A DNA stretch of 54,565 bases from Ephemerocybe angulata. Lineage: Eukaryota > Basidiomycota > Agaricomycetes > Agaricales > Psathyrellaceae. This document shows, piece by piece, positions 44,890 to 54,565 of the stretch (positions are counted from its first letter, which is position 1; each line of letters begins with the position of its first letter). The position numbers and the translations under genes were made by a program. The stretch is taken from the NCBI GenBank assembly GCA_013368325.1, contig JAACJK010000079.1, positions 1 through 54,565 of the forward strand, given 5' to 3'. Below the pieces are notes generated by a model, which was not told the DNA's origin, did no database searches, and was given only the letters and a program-made list of their open reading frames with translations.

Positions 44890-45786
44890 TTCAGCTATAC
44901 TAGAATTTACTATACCAGCTGTAGTGAGTGCGCAGTCTGGACGACCCGTACTCGAGTGGGGGTGGGGTGTGCTTGATGGTTGTTGCTAAAGTCGAAACCG
45001 GTAAGGATTCACAGTTCCGCGTCTGACTTGCGCGTTTCGTCTCACGTTTACTCCACCATCAAGACTGTTCATGCTCTCCAGGCTCGCTCAATACATTTAA
45101 AGTAAAAGTATGTACGTAGAATAATAAATGAATAGCACACAGTACATGCTATGAAAAAATCTAGACATATATAAACATATATCATACTAAACCAAGTGAC
45201 AAAGGAAGGGCGTCAAGTCGCACCTTGCCAGCTCGGATTTAGCAACAGTAGAATGAGGTACGCACCCTTTCACTGTCAGACACTGCTCGTTAAACTTCTT
45301 GCAGATCAATCTTACTGAACTGTAGAATACTAGCGGAAAATGAGTGCTCGTACGTCGCATATGAACGCACATTGTACTTCGCGCACAAGGGGGCGCGCAC
45401 TGGCTGCCTGATGTCCCTGCTGTCACAAAAGGAAGGTGTGAGCCTAGCTTTAGACTACCCTGCGAGTCTCACTGAATTTATAGTGGCGTGGAAGGTGTCA
45501 AGAGATGAAAGTACTTTGTACGTCGCTTCACGCACGTACTCACTGCCTAATGTACTCGCTATCGCTAGAGGATGGCGCGAGGCTTACTGGAGAATTATCT
45601 GAGTATAGTTTTTGCTGGTCTAAATCACTGAGATACATAATATCTTCGAAATCCTACAAAGGGCTGTGTGTGATAGGGCGGGAACGTCAAGAGGCGCTCA
45701 CAAATATCGCAGAGGCGCGCAACAAAGCTCCGTAACGGCATATGCCATGACGGATCACATCAACCTCCGGCGGAATCTGATCTATC
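44890..45786. other. Intergenic region with weak coding traces
   Basis: An A/T-rich part near 45100-45190 holds nothing recognisable. Between 45425 and 45602 a + strand reading (EGVSLALDYPASLTEFIVAWK, with GTACGTCG..CGCTAG as a possible 51-nt intron at 45520-45570, ending GWREAYWRII) looks protein-like, but no start or upstream exons could be found. It may be a gene fragment. Confidence 0.3.
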
Positions 45787-46791
45787 ATGCATTCTCCCCG
45801 TGACCTTGCACACTCTTTCATCGACACCACCATCGACAATACCATGAGCAACCCCACATCAGCAGATGCATCCCAGGTTTTGCCATCTCGAGAGCTTCCT
45901 CTCCTCCCTGTGTAAGTCTTCCAAGTATCACAGCAGCTACTCCTAATAATGCGAATAGTGCTGTAGGTCAGCGCAAAAACGTAAAGCTCAGGGGGACCAC
46001 GTAGGCCGCAGGCCCAAGAAGATGTCGGAGCAGTATAAGGAGTAAGTCACTGCACTGCGAGAAGGACTGTAGCCTGATTTTTCCCGCATCCTGTGTAGAT
46101 CTGTGGCTCGGGGGAAGGAGCTAAGGGATGCAGGCTTAGAGGAAGACCTCGTTATCATCAAGAGTCCGTCAGGGAGACACACGCTTGGCCGTCGTTACGT
46201 GCCCATCGGTACAGTTCCAGCTTATCCCTCGTTGGGTGATAGATCTTCGCCCAGGAAGAGCAACACGTCTGCAGTAGCCAAGTGCGTATTCCCTTTCCTT
46301 TCTCGATATATGTGCCTGCCTGATACGTTTCATGTTAGAGCCAGTCAAGCTGGAAGGTCTGAGAAGGGTCGCAGTACTTCATCTACTGATGACGAGTACG
46401 TGTATCTACTGTTCGTTATTTACCACCACCTCATCACACTCCCCACACAGTCCTTTTGGTGTGGCGGCTTTTGGAATAGATGGAAGGTCTGGGACTTCAT
46501 CTGCTGTTGACGAGTACGTGTATCTACTGTTCGTTATTTACCACCACCTCATCACACTCCCCACACAGTCCTTTTGGTCTGGCGGCTTTTGGAATAGATC
46601 CTGATTTAAATGACCCATTCCCAGAGGCATTAGATTCGTCAGAGGATGAGTATGATAGCGATGGCAGTAGTGAAACGGGGGTTAGCGTGCTGGGACGGAT
46701 CTCAAGCCAAGCGAACGAGGAGAGTGTCGGCCTGGAGGCCAAAATTAGCGAAGACGAGCACGAGGCTGAGGCCACTGAGTTTCAGGAGTAG
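45787..46791 (+). CDS. Unknown protein with an internal exon-intron duplication
   Basis: Six exons: 45787-45911, 45967-46041, 46099-46281, 46339-46395, 46451-46513, 46569-46791; every junction is in the same phase, giving 241 residues. The N-terminal part is serine/threonine-rich, then basic (VSAQKRKAQ, GRRPKKMSEQYKE). A more structured stretch follows (LEEDLVIIKSPSGRHTLGRRYVPIG), then the repeat segment DPFGVAAFGID..DPFGLAAFGID, and an acidic tail (SSEDEYDSDGSSE). The fifth exon (63 nt, 21 codons) with its flanking 55-nt intron is a tandem copy of its neighbour. No known domain recognised. The regular phase of all introns makes the model firm even though the product is unknown. Confidence 0.75.
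46391..46599 (+). repeat. 118-bp tandem duplication spanning intron and exon
   Basis: 46391-46481 and 46509-46599 are the same 91 bases with one difference (ttggtgtgg against ttggtctgg). The two 55-nt introns (46396-46450, 46514-46568) are identical. The period is 118 bp and adds 21 codons in frame. Confidence 0.9.
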
Positions 46792-47591
46792 ATTAAGAAT
46801 AGCATCGAGTTCCCATATACATACCGCGCACTCATGGACATGGTTTCGATGGGGGTTTTGGGGCCCAAATACCTGGGTTCTGGAACGGTGGCCTTGACCC
46901 CGAGAATCGCTCAATGCTCAGGGTTGGGCCTGGTTGGGCATATGATTTTTTTCAAGTCTGTTACCATATGATCTTTTTTATTTTTTAACCCCAAGCGCGG
47001 AGCAGTTGGCGCCCGTCCATAATGATACACAGGGATCAACTTCGTGAAGATCACTGATGAGAATCTACACGGTCATGTGGTGGTAAAATGAACCGCGACG
47101 CGACGGCATCAGGCTGCCCTATCTGAATCATCTATGTCGAAGTGAAAGGCCAAGTTCAACCCACTTGGATTCGTCTCATGCCACAAGGTACACAGCCAGT
47201 ATATCTCTCTTCTATTTCCGTTGTACAGAGCATTAAAGGCCTACCACAGCGTTTTTACAGTCGATGAGCAAGATGGGTCGTATCAACCACAGCCATCGGA
47301 CGCGCATACAATCGTCAAGATGTCTACTTAGCTTAAGATTGCATGCGTGTCGCGAGCATGCATGTCTCCTCCGGGCTCCTGGTCGTCAAGATGTCTTGTT
47401 CGCCTCATGAATGGACGCGTGTTGCGCGCACTCGTGTCTCCTCCCTTCCATATGCTCTCATCGGCCGGCCGTGCCCCTTGGACCTTTTCACGGATAATAA
47501 ACGACCCCAAATGGACGTTCCTGCCCCCATCCTTTGTCTACACTCCCACTCAGATGTGAAACCGACTCTCTGAAAGCATTGAATACCCAGA
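46792..47591. other. Intergenic region with a 71-bp tandem duplication
   Basis: No gene seen. Two imperfect copies starting at 47311 and 47382 share tcgtcaagatgtct, gcgtgt and tgtctcctcc, lying upstream of the gene at 47592. A T-rich stretch with catatgat twice is at 46938-46985. Confidence 0.55.
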
Positions 47592-49867
47592 ATGTCCGCT
47601 CAACCAACGTCCGCTCAAGGTGTGTGCTTTCGAGGTGTATTCAGGGTCCGATACTTACAGCGCGTACAGCTGTCATGGACGCCTTCCTAGAGAGCAATCG
47701 GCTCCTCCCCTACTCTGAAAAAATTGGTGTGTAGGGCACTCGCGACGACGCGCATGTAACTAAATGGTCTTGACAGCGTCCCTTGAAGCAGCGTTCAAGT
47801 TCTCCACGGGAGAACTTGAAGACTTGGAAAAAAGGAGGGACTTCGCTCGATCGCAGAAGTTGACCTATTCGCACATTTCGAGGAAGGTCAACATCATGAA
47901 ACAACGGTTGGCTGGTATTGAAGGCGCCATGGCGCAAGTGAGGTCTGAGGAGAGAGGTTCATCTCTATCTCCTGTGCCAGAGGACTCCGAGTCCGCGGCT
48001 CCTTCCTCGCTCAACCAAGCCGCTGCGCCCCCTCAAGCCGGAGGAGTCAGCTCCACTCCTCCCCCCGTCAACACTGACCGCCACCCGGACAACGAGGCGA
48101 CTGCGACTTCTGAGGTCGTCAGTTCCGCCTCTCCCCCCTCGCTCAACCAAGCCACTGCGCTCCCTGAAGCCGGAGGCATCGGCTCTACTCCTCCCCCCGT
48201 CAACGAGACCTCTGCGGCTCTCCCTCCGGTCAGCGAGCCCACTGCACCTCCTGGAGCCGTCAACACTGCAGTTCCGCCGGTCGAAGAGGCCACCGCCACC
48301 CCTCCGGTCAACGAGGTCACTGCGCCCTCTCGAGTGGTGGATCCCGCTTCTCCTCCAGTCAACGAGGTCACTGCTCCCTCTGAAGTCGTCGATCCCGCTT
48401 CTCCTCCAGTCAACGAGGTCACTGCTCCCTCTGAAGTCGTCGATCCCGCTTCTCCTCCAGTCATCAACGCGGTCGTTCCTCCGGTCCCTGTGCCCGCTAA
48501 CGTTGTAGAGGCTGTCATCCCGCCGACCGCTCCGACCGCTGCGCCTGTTGGAGTAGTTGATGCGGCACTTCCCCCTGTCACCGAGACCTCCGCACCTCTT
48601 ACTCCAAATGTCGTTCCCACCACAACTGGTGTCATCAAGCCTGAGGCACAGGAGGTTGTACTTCCTCCTGCATCTTCCTTTGTTCCCCCAGTCGGTCAAG
48701 GTTCGTGTGATACCCGTTCATGACTACAATATGAGCTAACGTACATTCAAGCTCCTTTGACTCGTGTGAAGCCAGAGGCACAGGAGGTTGCCGTTCCTCT
48801 CCCTGAACGCCCCGTGCCCGTACGTCCAGCCCAACAAGGTATGTGTCCATCTCTCTACACACCATTTCTCTGAGTAAGAGCTGACGTTGTCCCAAGATCC
48901 TATGCAGCCTGTCAAACCCGAGGCACAGGAGGCCGCTCTTCCTCCTCCCGCGAGTGGCGCGCCGCCCATCGCTACAGCCCAGCAAGGTACGCCTCCGGAT
49001 CCGTAAACACTGTTCATTCAATTGGAACTCACGATCATACAAATTCATAGTACATATCAAGCCCAAGGTGGAGGCTGCCGATCATCTCCCTCCTAAAGGT
49101 TCAAACAAGCGAAAGCCGGATGCTGACTTGGAGGTCATTGTGATCTCGAGTGACTCCGATACCCCAGGGCCTGTGAAGCCCACCGTAAAACGTACGTGTT
49201 CTGAAGTTATGTGCATCTCAGTTGTACCTTGACGGCTAATACGAACCTTCTTCTCTAGGCGCCAAACGAACGGGGCCCAAGGCCGGTGCAAAAGGCAAGG
49301 GAAAATCGAAAATGAAGCCAGAGGACGAGGGCATGCGGTTGATCGATGACGCCGATTTCCAATTACTTCGCGAGGGATCAGAACCTGAGTCGGTGCCTCA
49401 GATCCTTACGAAGGCGGAGCTCGCGGAGGAGGACAATAAATTTGCACGTGAGTTTGTCCGTCCACGCTTCGTCCAAAAAAGAGTTATTGACAATGTCCTT
49501 CCTCACAGTGGCCGGCGAGAATTCTATGCACAACTTCATCACTCACAATCTCATGCTACCTGGTCGGATCCGTAGCAAGGCCCGGAAGGTCCAGGAGTAC
49601 CTGCCGGAGTCTGCCACGACATCTCGCATCCTGGCCATGTCTATGTTTCTCTTGGACAACGGCACCGGTCAGACAAAGTGCGCGTATCACAGCGTCCTCG
49701 ATCACCAGTGCCTCGTCAACGACCAGGACAGCAGGGAGCTGAAAGGGACGGTTAGGAAGCCTAAGTTCGACAAGAAGGTCACCGGTGTTCCCTTCAGTCC
49801 ATCGCAGACAACGACCGCCTTCCTTCGTCGGTCGCCAAGGTTCCAGGGCCAGCCAAAAGTCTTGTAA
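47592..49867 (+). CDS. Large proline-rich repeat protein with tandem exons
   Basis: Eight exons in phase: 47592-47619, 47670-47726, 47777-48700, 48752-48838, 48897-48986, 49051-49191, 49259-49447, 49509-49867; 624 residues to the TAA at 49865. It begins MSAQPTSAQAVMDAFLESN. A helical segment follows (EDLEKRRDFARSQKLTYSH), then a long Pro/Ala/Val/Thr-rich region with three 17-residue repeats (PPVNEVTAPSEVVDPAS) and a KPEAQE motif once per exon in exons 3, 4 and 5. Exon 6 ends in an acidic SSDSDTPG segment and exon 7 is lysine-rich (KAGAKGKGKSK). The last exon looks folded (NFITHNLMLPGRIRSK, LAMSMFLLDNGTGQTK). The reading that follows at 49770-50424 is strongly coding in another frame, so the 3' end shown is doubtful. 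Function unknown. Confidence 0.6.
48301..48453 (+). repeat. Three tandem 51-bp coding repeats
   Basis: Units 48301-48351, 48352-48402 and 48403-48453 encode PPVNEVTAPS(E/R)VVDPAS. The last two are nearly identical at DNA level, the first slightly diverged, showing growth by unequal exchange or slippage. Confidence 0.9.
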
Positions 49868-50424
49868 TCAAGAGGCTGCCATCGCATAACGACAACCCGC
49901 ACAAGGTCCCGCCAGTCGTCAGCGGCATGGGCGAAGCCGAACTGCTCACCTTCTTCTGCAAGATAGGTGAAGCATACTACTTGCACTGTGGGTGCGAGTT
50001 GGAGACGTGTCTCCTCGACTTCTACCTGTGGAAGAGCAGCCCCATGCTTGTCTCCCCCTCGACCGGCGCAATGGAATACTTCGGCGTTTCTCCAGACCCT
50101 AGGCACCGGGGTCACTTCAACCATATCTTCCGGGCCTTGAGGATTAGGGTCGACGACTTGTACCTGTTTGACAGGAACGGCGTCCGAAGGGATACGTCCA
50201 ATGCCCCCGAAGCGCTTCTCAACTGGTACTCTTACCATGGCCTGACTCTCCCCTCCCCCGCTCCTCCCACCCCTCAGCCCAAGCAACGACAGAAGCCCCA
50301 GTACGTCGAGATTGACGATCTTCCCACCCCGGGACCTTCGGGTCACAGGAGCTTTGCGGACCTATCCCTTTCGGAAGCCGAGGACGTGGACATGGGCGAC
50401 GAGGAGATGGACTTGGGCTCGTAA
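49868..50424 (+). CDS. Probable C-terminal part of the preceding gene, in another frame
   Basis: A + frame open from about 49775 (IADNDRLPSSVAKVPGPAKS) to TAA at 50422 encodes IKRLPSHNDNPHK.., GMGEAELLTFFCKIGEAYYLHCGCELET, DFYLWKSSPMLVSPSTGAMEYFGVSPDPRHRGHF, FRALRIRVDDLYLFDRNG, then a proline-rich linker and an acidic tail (EAEDVDMGDEEMDLGS). It overlaps the end of the upstream gene in a different frame. Either an unseen intron or a 1-base frameshift near 49,770-49,830 joins them, or this is a separate gene starting at ATG 49927. The acidic tail matches the way the gene at 42063 ends, which favours fusion. Confidence 0.5.
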
Positions 50425-50620
50425 TTTATCTACCGATCTTTGTTTTCTTTCTGCGTCTCTCGAATTTTATCTGCCTTTCTTTCACTGTGCGCGACAAACA
50501 CTAAGAGATCTGAGATTTGAGACAAACGTGGCGATACAAAAGAGTAGATTCGACGTATGGTACATGCTATCAACCTCTGAGTTCCTTCGGCCACTTGCCG
50601 GGCCCAACCACTGCTTTATA
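50425..50620. other. Convergent 3' intergenic region
   Basis: Short stretch between convergent stops; no gene seen. Confidence 0.4.
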
Positions 50621-51481
50621 TCAGCTTCGTGTCCACTTGACGGTAAAATATAAGTACACACCGGTTTGTATCCTTTCAGACGAACCACATGACGAAGGGA
50701 CGTTTAAGTTCCACGTTATCGAAGGAATGCGAGAACCGTAGCTTCCAGCGTCGGTGAAGTGGACGGAGTACATCAGGAGGTCGGGATACGCCCTGGAGAG
50801 TGCGGGGCAGGAGGGGTTCATTGGGCAAAGGTGACGTCCAATCGCGCGCGTTGCGTTTTCGAACATGGTAAAACCGTGGCCAACGAGCCTATCAAACACG
50901 GGGATGTCGAACGTTGATGAGCCGTCTTCAGGGATGACGATGGTGAAAAGCCCCTTGCGAGCCTCGGTGAGTTCGGGATAAAGGCAAACCGCGTCGTTGG
51001 AGGTGATGAAATTCATGAGGGCGGTTGTTGGGGCTTCGGTGATTAACGCAATAGGGGGGACACGACATTGTATGAATAGAATCTCTCGGTCGAGCGTCGT
51101 ATTGACCATGCGGAAGATCTTGACGATGTTGTCTCCGTATCCGTAGTGGCGGTATCCCAGCACCGTACATTTCTCATACGTGTGGAGGAGCGTGTCGACA
51201 AGGCGGTAGCCATTTCCCCGATCATCCGATGCATCGTTGTCGTCGTAATCCTGTTGGTGTGGGGCACCCAAGTCCGGGTGGGAGTCGGTGCTCGTCTGTG
51301 TATACACCTCCAGGACGCGAGGCATTGGGACTTCCTCGGCAAAGATTCGAAGAGCCGCCATGCCTCCGATCACAGCCCCGTAGTACTGCATGGACTCGAG
51401 AAAGGGAGCGGGATCGAGCCCAAAGGTCCGGAGGGTGTTGCGCACGCGTGTAGTGACCGGGGCGGCTACCAACTTCTCCAT
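50621..51481 (-). CDS. Conserved-looking hypothetical protein of unknown function
   Basis: Minus-strand ORF, 286 residues from the first in-frame ATG (MEKLVAAPVTTRVRN); the frame is open further upstream to about 51529, so a 5' exon is possible. Landmarks: MQYYGAVIGGMAALRIF near residue 30, an acidic DYDDNDASDDRG patch, YRLVDTLLHTYEKCTVLGYRHYG, IVKIFRMVNTTLDREILFIQC and APTTALMNFITSNDAVCLYPELT. The order 'AVI.G..AL / ..I.... / .L.NFIT...A...P.LT' resembles a family of uncharacterised proteins common in Agaricomycetes, some with a nucleotidyltransferase-like look; I cannot see a convincing catalytic motif here. It is not rich in simple repeats, unlike its neighbours, which supports a folded protein. 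Confidence 0.6.
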   Translation of the reverse strand: MEKLVAAPVTTRVRNTLRTFGLDPAPFLESMQYYGAVIGGMAALRIFAEEVPMPRVLEVYTQTSTDSHPDLGAPHQQDYDDNDASDDRGNGYRLVDTLLHTYEKCTVLGYRHYGYGDNIVKIFRMVNTTLDREILFIQCRVPPIALITEAPTTALMNFITSNDAVCLYPELTEARKGLFTIVIPEDGSSTFDIPVFDRLVGHGFTMFENATRAIGRHLCPMNPSCPALSRAYPDLLMYSVHFTDAGSYGSRIPSITWNLNVPSSCGSSERIQTGVYLYFTVKWTRS

Positions 51482-52039
51482 GTGAAGGCACGAGTCGTGT
51501 AGGGAGCGACGGTCAGAGAAAGGGAGCAAGGAAACGATGAAGAGGGAGAGATCGAGAGGAAGGCGAAGTATTGGTGCGTCCTTGTCAGACGCTGACAGAA
51601 GGCGGTCATGAATACGACTGAATCAGACCTATCGGGAGACTTACTATGTCGCTTGTTACAGAAGCTGCACCACTCCAGCTCCTCCCGTACGGATAACGCT
51701 GAACGAGCCTTCGGATGCGCATCGGGGATGGGACAGGTAGGAGTGAAACGTAGGGAGTGAAGTGGGAGGGAGATGGGAAGTGTCGCGCGTACAATGGGTG
51801 CATTCAAGGTTTCCCACGCCCCATCTGGCAGCCCCTCTCGGCGATGCTCGACGAGGCACACGACATTTGTCGGCGGGTCTCCGTGACACGGAAGGGGTCA
51901 GCACAGAACGGTACACAGACCCGTGAGCTGAAAGTCAGATAATAATAAGGATTCCAATGTCTACAGAAACATTGGACAGAACCAGCCATACAAATGCATG
52001 ACTAGTTGATACAAAAGCAAGCGCCGCCTCTTAGAGAAG
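51482..52039. other. Intergenic region
   Basis: No clear gene. The minus strand may hold a short 5' exon of the gene ending at 50621 (an intron-like junction near 51550-51650 is possible but not resolved). Confidence 0.35.
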
Positions 52040-54170
52040 CATTGCAGCAGTGGTTTGTGTAGTACGATGTCTGTAGGAACAACGGTTGTGGTCAGCAGTG
52101 GCACACTGTTTCGGGGCGGCCGTCCCACCTGTGGTATTAATCAATGCCTCCAGAGCAAACGCAGGCCACATTTCATCGGAAAGTTGCTTCCAGAACCTTT
52201 CGTCGGGATTAACAACTCTTACAGAAGCATTGCATGGGCGGTTTGAGTGGCACAATGTCTCTAGAAACAACGTTCACTGGCACACTGTTCTGGGGCGGCC
52301 ACCCACCTGCGGTATTATCGATGCCTCCAGAGGAATCGCAAGTCACATTTCGTTGGTGGGTTGCTTCCAGAACGTCTCGTTGGGTAACCGCCCCTTACCG
52401 AAGCATCGCAGGATTGGTTTGGGCCGTGCACTGTCTGCTGAAGCAACAGCCAGGCGGTTGTACACTGCAATCATCGACGCCTCCAGAGGAAACGCATGTC
52501 GCTTTTCGTCAGCGCATTGCTTCCAGAACGTCTCGTTGGATGACCACCTTTTACTGAAAGCAATGCAGAGTTGATTTGGGCGGTGCGATGTCTGTAGAAG
52601 CAATGGAAGGAGGGTCACCACTGGCGCACTGTTTCGGAGCGGTGGACCCACCTGCGACAATACCCGATGCCTCCAGAACAAACGCAGGTCACATTTCGTC
52701 GGTGGGTTGCTTCCAGAACTCCTCGTCGGGTGACCGCCCCTTACCGAAGCATTGCAGGCCTGGTTTGGGCCGTGTGTGCGGCCGGCGGTGCTTTCAGAAG
52801 CATCGCAAGGGTGGTTTGGGTTGTACAATGTCTCTAGAACAACGGTTAATACCGATGCCTCCAGAGGAATGCACGTCACATTTCGCCCGTCCTTTGATTC
52901 CAGAAGCTCTCGTTGGATGACCACCGCTTACTGAAACAATGCAGAGGTGGTTTGGGCGGTGCGATGTGGTTAACACTGGCGCACTGTTTCGGGGCGGCGG
53001 ACCCACCTGCGATAATACCGATGCCTCCAAGAAATGTAGGTCACATTTCGCCCGTTCTTCGCCTCCAGAAGCACTCGTCGGACGACCACCGCTTACTGAA
53101 GCCAATGCAGAGGTGGTTTGGGCGGTGCGATGTCTGTAGAAGGCAAGGGACGGGACCTTAATACCGATGCCTCCAGAGGAATGCAGGTCACATTTCGCCC
53201 GTCCTTTGCTTCCAGAAGCACTCGTTGGATGACCATCGCTTACTGAAACAATGCAGAGGTGGTTTCGGCGGTGCGATGTCTGTAGAAGCAATGGAAGGAG
53301 GATTAACACTGGCGCACTGGTTCGGGGCGGCGGACCCACCTGCGATAATACCGATGCCTCCAGAGGAAATGTAGGTCACATTTCGCCCGTTCTTCGCCTC
53401 CAGAAGCACTCGTCGGACGACCACCGCTTACTGAAGCAATGCAGAGGTGGTTTGGGCGGTGCGATGTCTGTAGAAGCAAGGGACGGGACCTTAATACCGA
53501 TGCCTCCAGAGGAAATGCAGGTCACATTTCGCCGTCCTTTGCTTCCAGAAGCACTCGTTGGATGACCACCGCTTACTGAAGTAATGCAGAGGTGATTTGG
53601 GCGGTGCGATGTCTGTAGAAGGAAAGGACGGGACCTTAATACCGATGCCTCCAGAGGAAATGCACCTCACATTTCGCCCGTCCTTTGATTCCAGAAGCTC
53701 TCGGTGGATGACCACCTCTTACTGAAGCAATGAAGAGGTGATTTTGGTGGTGCGATGTCTGTAGAAGGAATGGATGGACGGTCAACCCTGGCGCACTGTT
53801 TCGGGGCTCCGGACCCACCTGCGATAATACCGATGCCTCCAGAGGAAATGTAGGTCATTTCGATCGTTCTTTGCTTCCAGAAGCACTCGTTGGATGACCA
53901 CCGCTTACTGAAGCATTGCAGGACTGGTTTGGGCCGTGCGTTGTCTGTAGAAGGAATGGATGGACGGTCAACACTGGCGCACTGTTTCGGGGTGGCGGAC
54001 CCACTGCGATAACACCGATGCCTCCACAGGAAATGCAAGTCAGATTTCGCGCGTACCTTGCTTCCAGAAGCACTCGTCGGATGACCACCTCCTACTGAAG
54101 CAATGCAGAGGTGATTTGGGCGGTGCGATGTCTGCCGATACAATGGTTGCTTTCGGGCAGCGGGACACCT
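52040..54170 (+). repeat. Tandem repeat array 2 (about 190-bp and 110-130-bp units)
   Basis: At least ten diverged units, recognisable by gatgtctgtagaag, gatgcctccagagga, tcacatttcg, ttccagaagcactcgt and cttactgaagcaatgcag, always in that order. Full units (with actggcgcactgtttcggggcgg) are about 190 bp. Shorter units lacking that block, as around 53130-53250 and 53460-53760, are about 110-130 bp. Several short sub-blocks inside the unit are themselves similar (tagaagcaatgg, tgaagcaatgca, cagaagcactcg). Long readings on both strands are by-products of the repeat. The + orientation and core resemble array 1. Confidence 0.85.
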
Positions 54171-54565
54171 GCAATCATCCACCAGAGCCACTCGTGATGC
54201 AGGGAACCGACTGGCGAGGTATGCGCGGTGGGAATGGCTGTAGAACCACAGGATGGATAAACACTCGTTACGCAAGAAACACATTCTGAAATCTGGGAGT
54301 AATCTCTACACAGACATTGGTGGGCGGACGCACTGCGCTCGATATCCATATTGGAAAAGAAAGGGGTGGACGTAACGGCCAGGGATAAGGAACTATAAGA
54401 TCTAAAAGCCTCCTGCCCTCTTTCTCCTCCTCCTAGGCTCTGGATATCCGAGGTGCACTGAGCGGATTGGGATGTTGAAAGAGCTGTGCCACGCCGTTCA
54501 GGCGTGGCACACAGCAGGTTTGATCTAGCGTGGGCATTATTTACAGCTTACATAATCATCCTCGC
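54171..54565. other. Right end of window
   Basis: No gene recognised. A short inverted repeat (gccacgcc..ggcgtggc) lies at about 54488-54510. Confidence 0.4.

Noticed and set aside
47965..48699. 244- and 201-codon minus-strand ORFs
   Set aside because: Antisense of the Pro/Val/Thr repeat region of a well-supported + strand gene.
49702..50346. 214-codon minus-strand ORF
   Set aside because: Its opposite strand has stronger coding character and an acidic C-terminus matching a related gene; no recognisable domain on minus.
52040..54289. ORFs of 100-205 codons on both strands in the right-hand array
   Set aside because: Products of the tandem repeat without stable frame or codon bias.

Overview
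The window looks like nuclear DNA of a mushroom-forming basidiomycete (Agaricomycetes). The evidence is: genes with many 45-70 nt GT..AG introns; a cluster of FunK1 'fungal-type' protein kinases; a KDZ-type transposase with cysteine-cluster N-terminal modules; a chromodomain Ty3/gypsy retrotransposon; and a gene opening MGRPVLYKTEEEKK, typical of a large basidiomycete family. I saw no rRNA, tRNA or CRISPR array.

Layout. (1) 1-22,171: a FunK1 cluster with six copies. Five are on + (a 5'-cut mosaic pseudogene, a second pseudogene, two intact genes, and a full-length copy broken by a 7-bp tandem duplication). One intact copy is on -. Inserted among them are a proline/lysine-rich secreted protein gene (16.6-17.4 kb, -) and an RNA polymerase I subunit Rpa34.5-like gene (17.9-18.9 kb, -). 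Duplicated spacers show the cluster grew by tandem duplication, and the paralogs have exchanged sequence by gene conversion. (2) 22,697-32,966: a complete, very young Ty3/gypsy chromovirus (identical 193-bp LTRs, 5-bp target duplication). Its gag-protease and pol ORFs lie in the same frame, separated by one UGA CGG stop. A third ORF of unknown function follows pol, preceded by a hairpin. (3) 33.0-34.2 kb: a tandem repeat array. (4) 34.9-41.6 kb: a KDZ transposase locus on -, with cysteine-cluster/KDZ exons downstream and SWIM-finger exons upstream, split by about 2.3 kb that carries intron-like signals on +. (5) 42-51.5 kb: five lineage-specific genes of unknown function, several with repeat-driven exon growth. 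(6) 52.0-54.2 kb: a second tandem repeat array that resembles the first in its core motif.

The region behaves as a fast-evolving accessory compartment: kinase family expansion and decay, recent transposition, internal exon duplication and satellite growth surround one conserved housekeeping gene (Rpa34.5-like). All exon structures were derived by eye from splice signals, phase consistency and comparison of paralogs. No searches were run.
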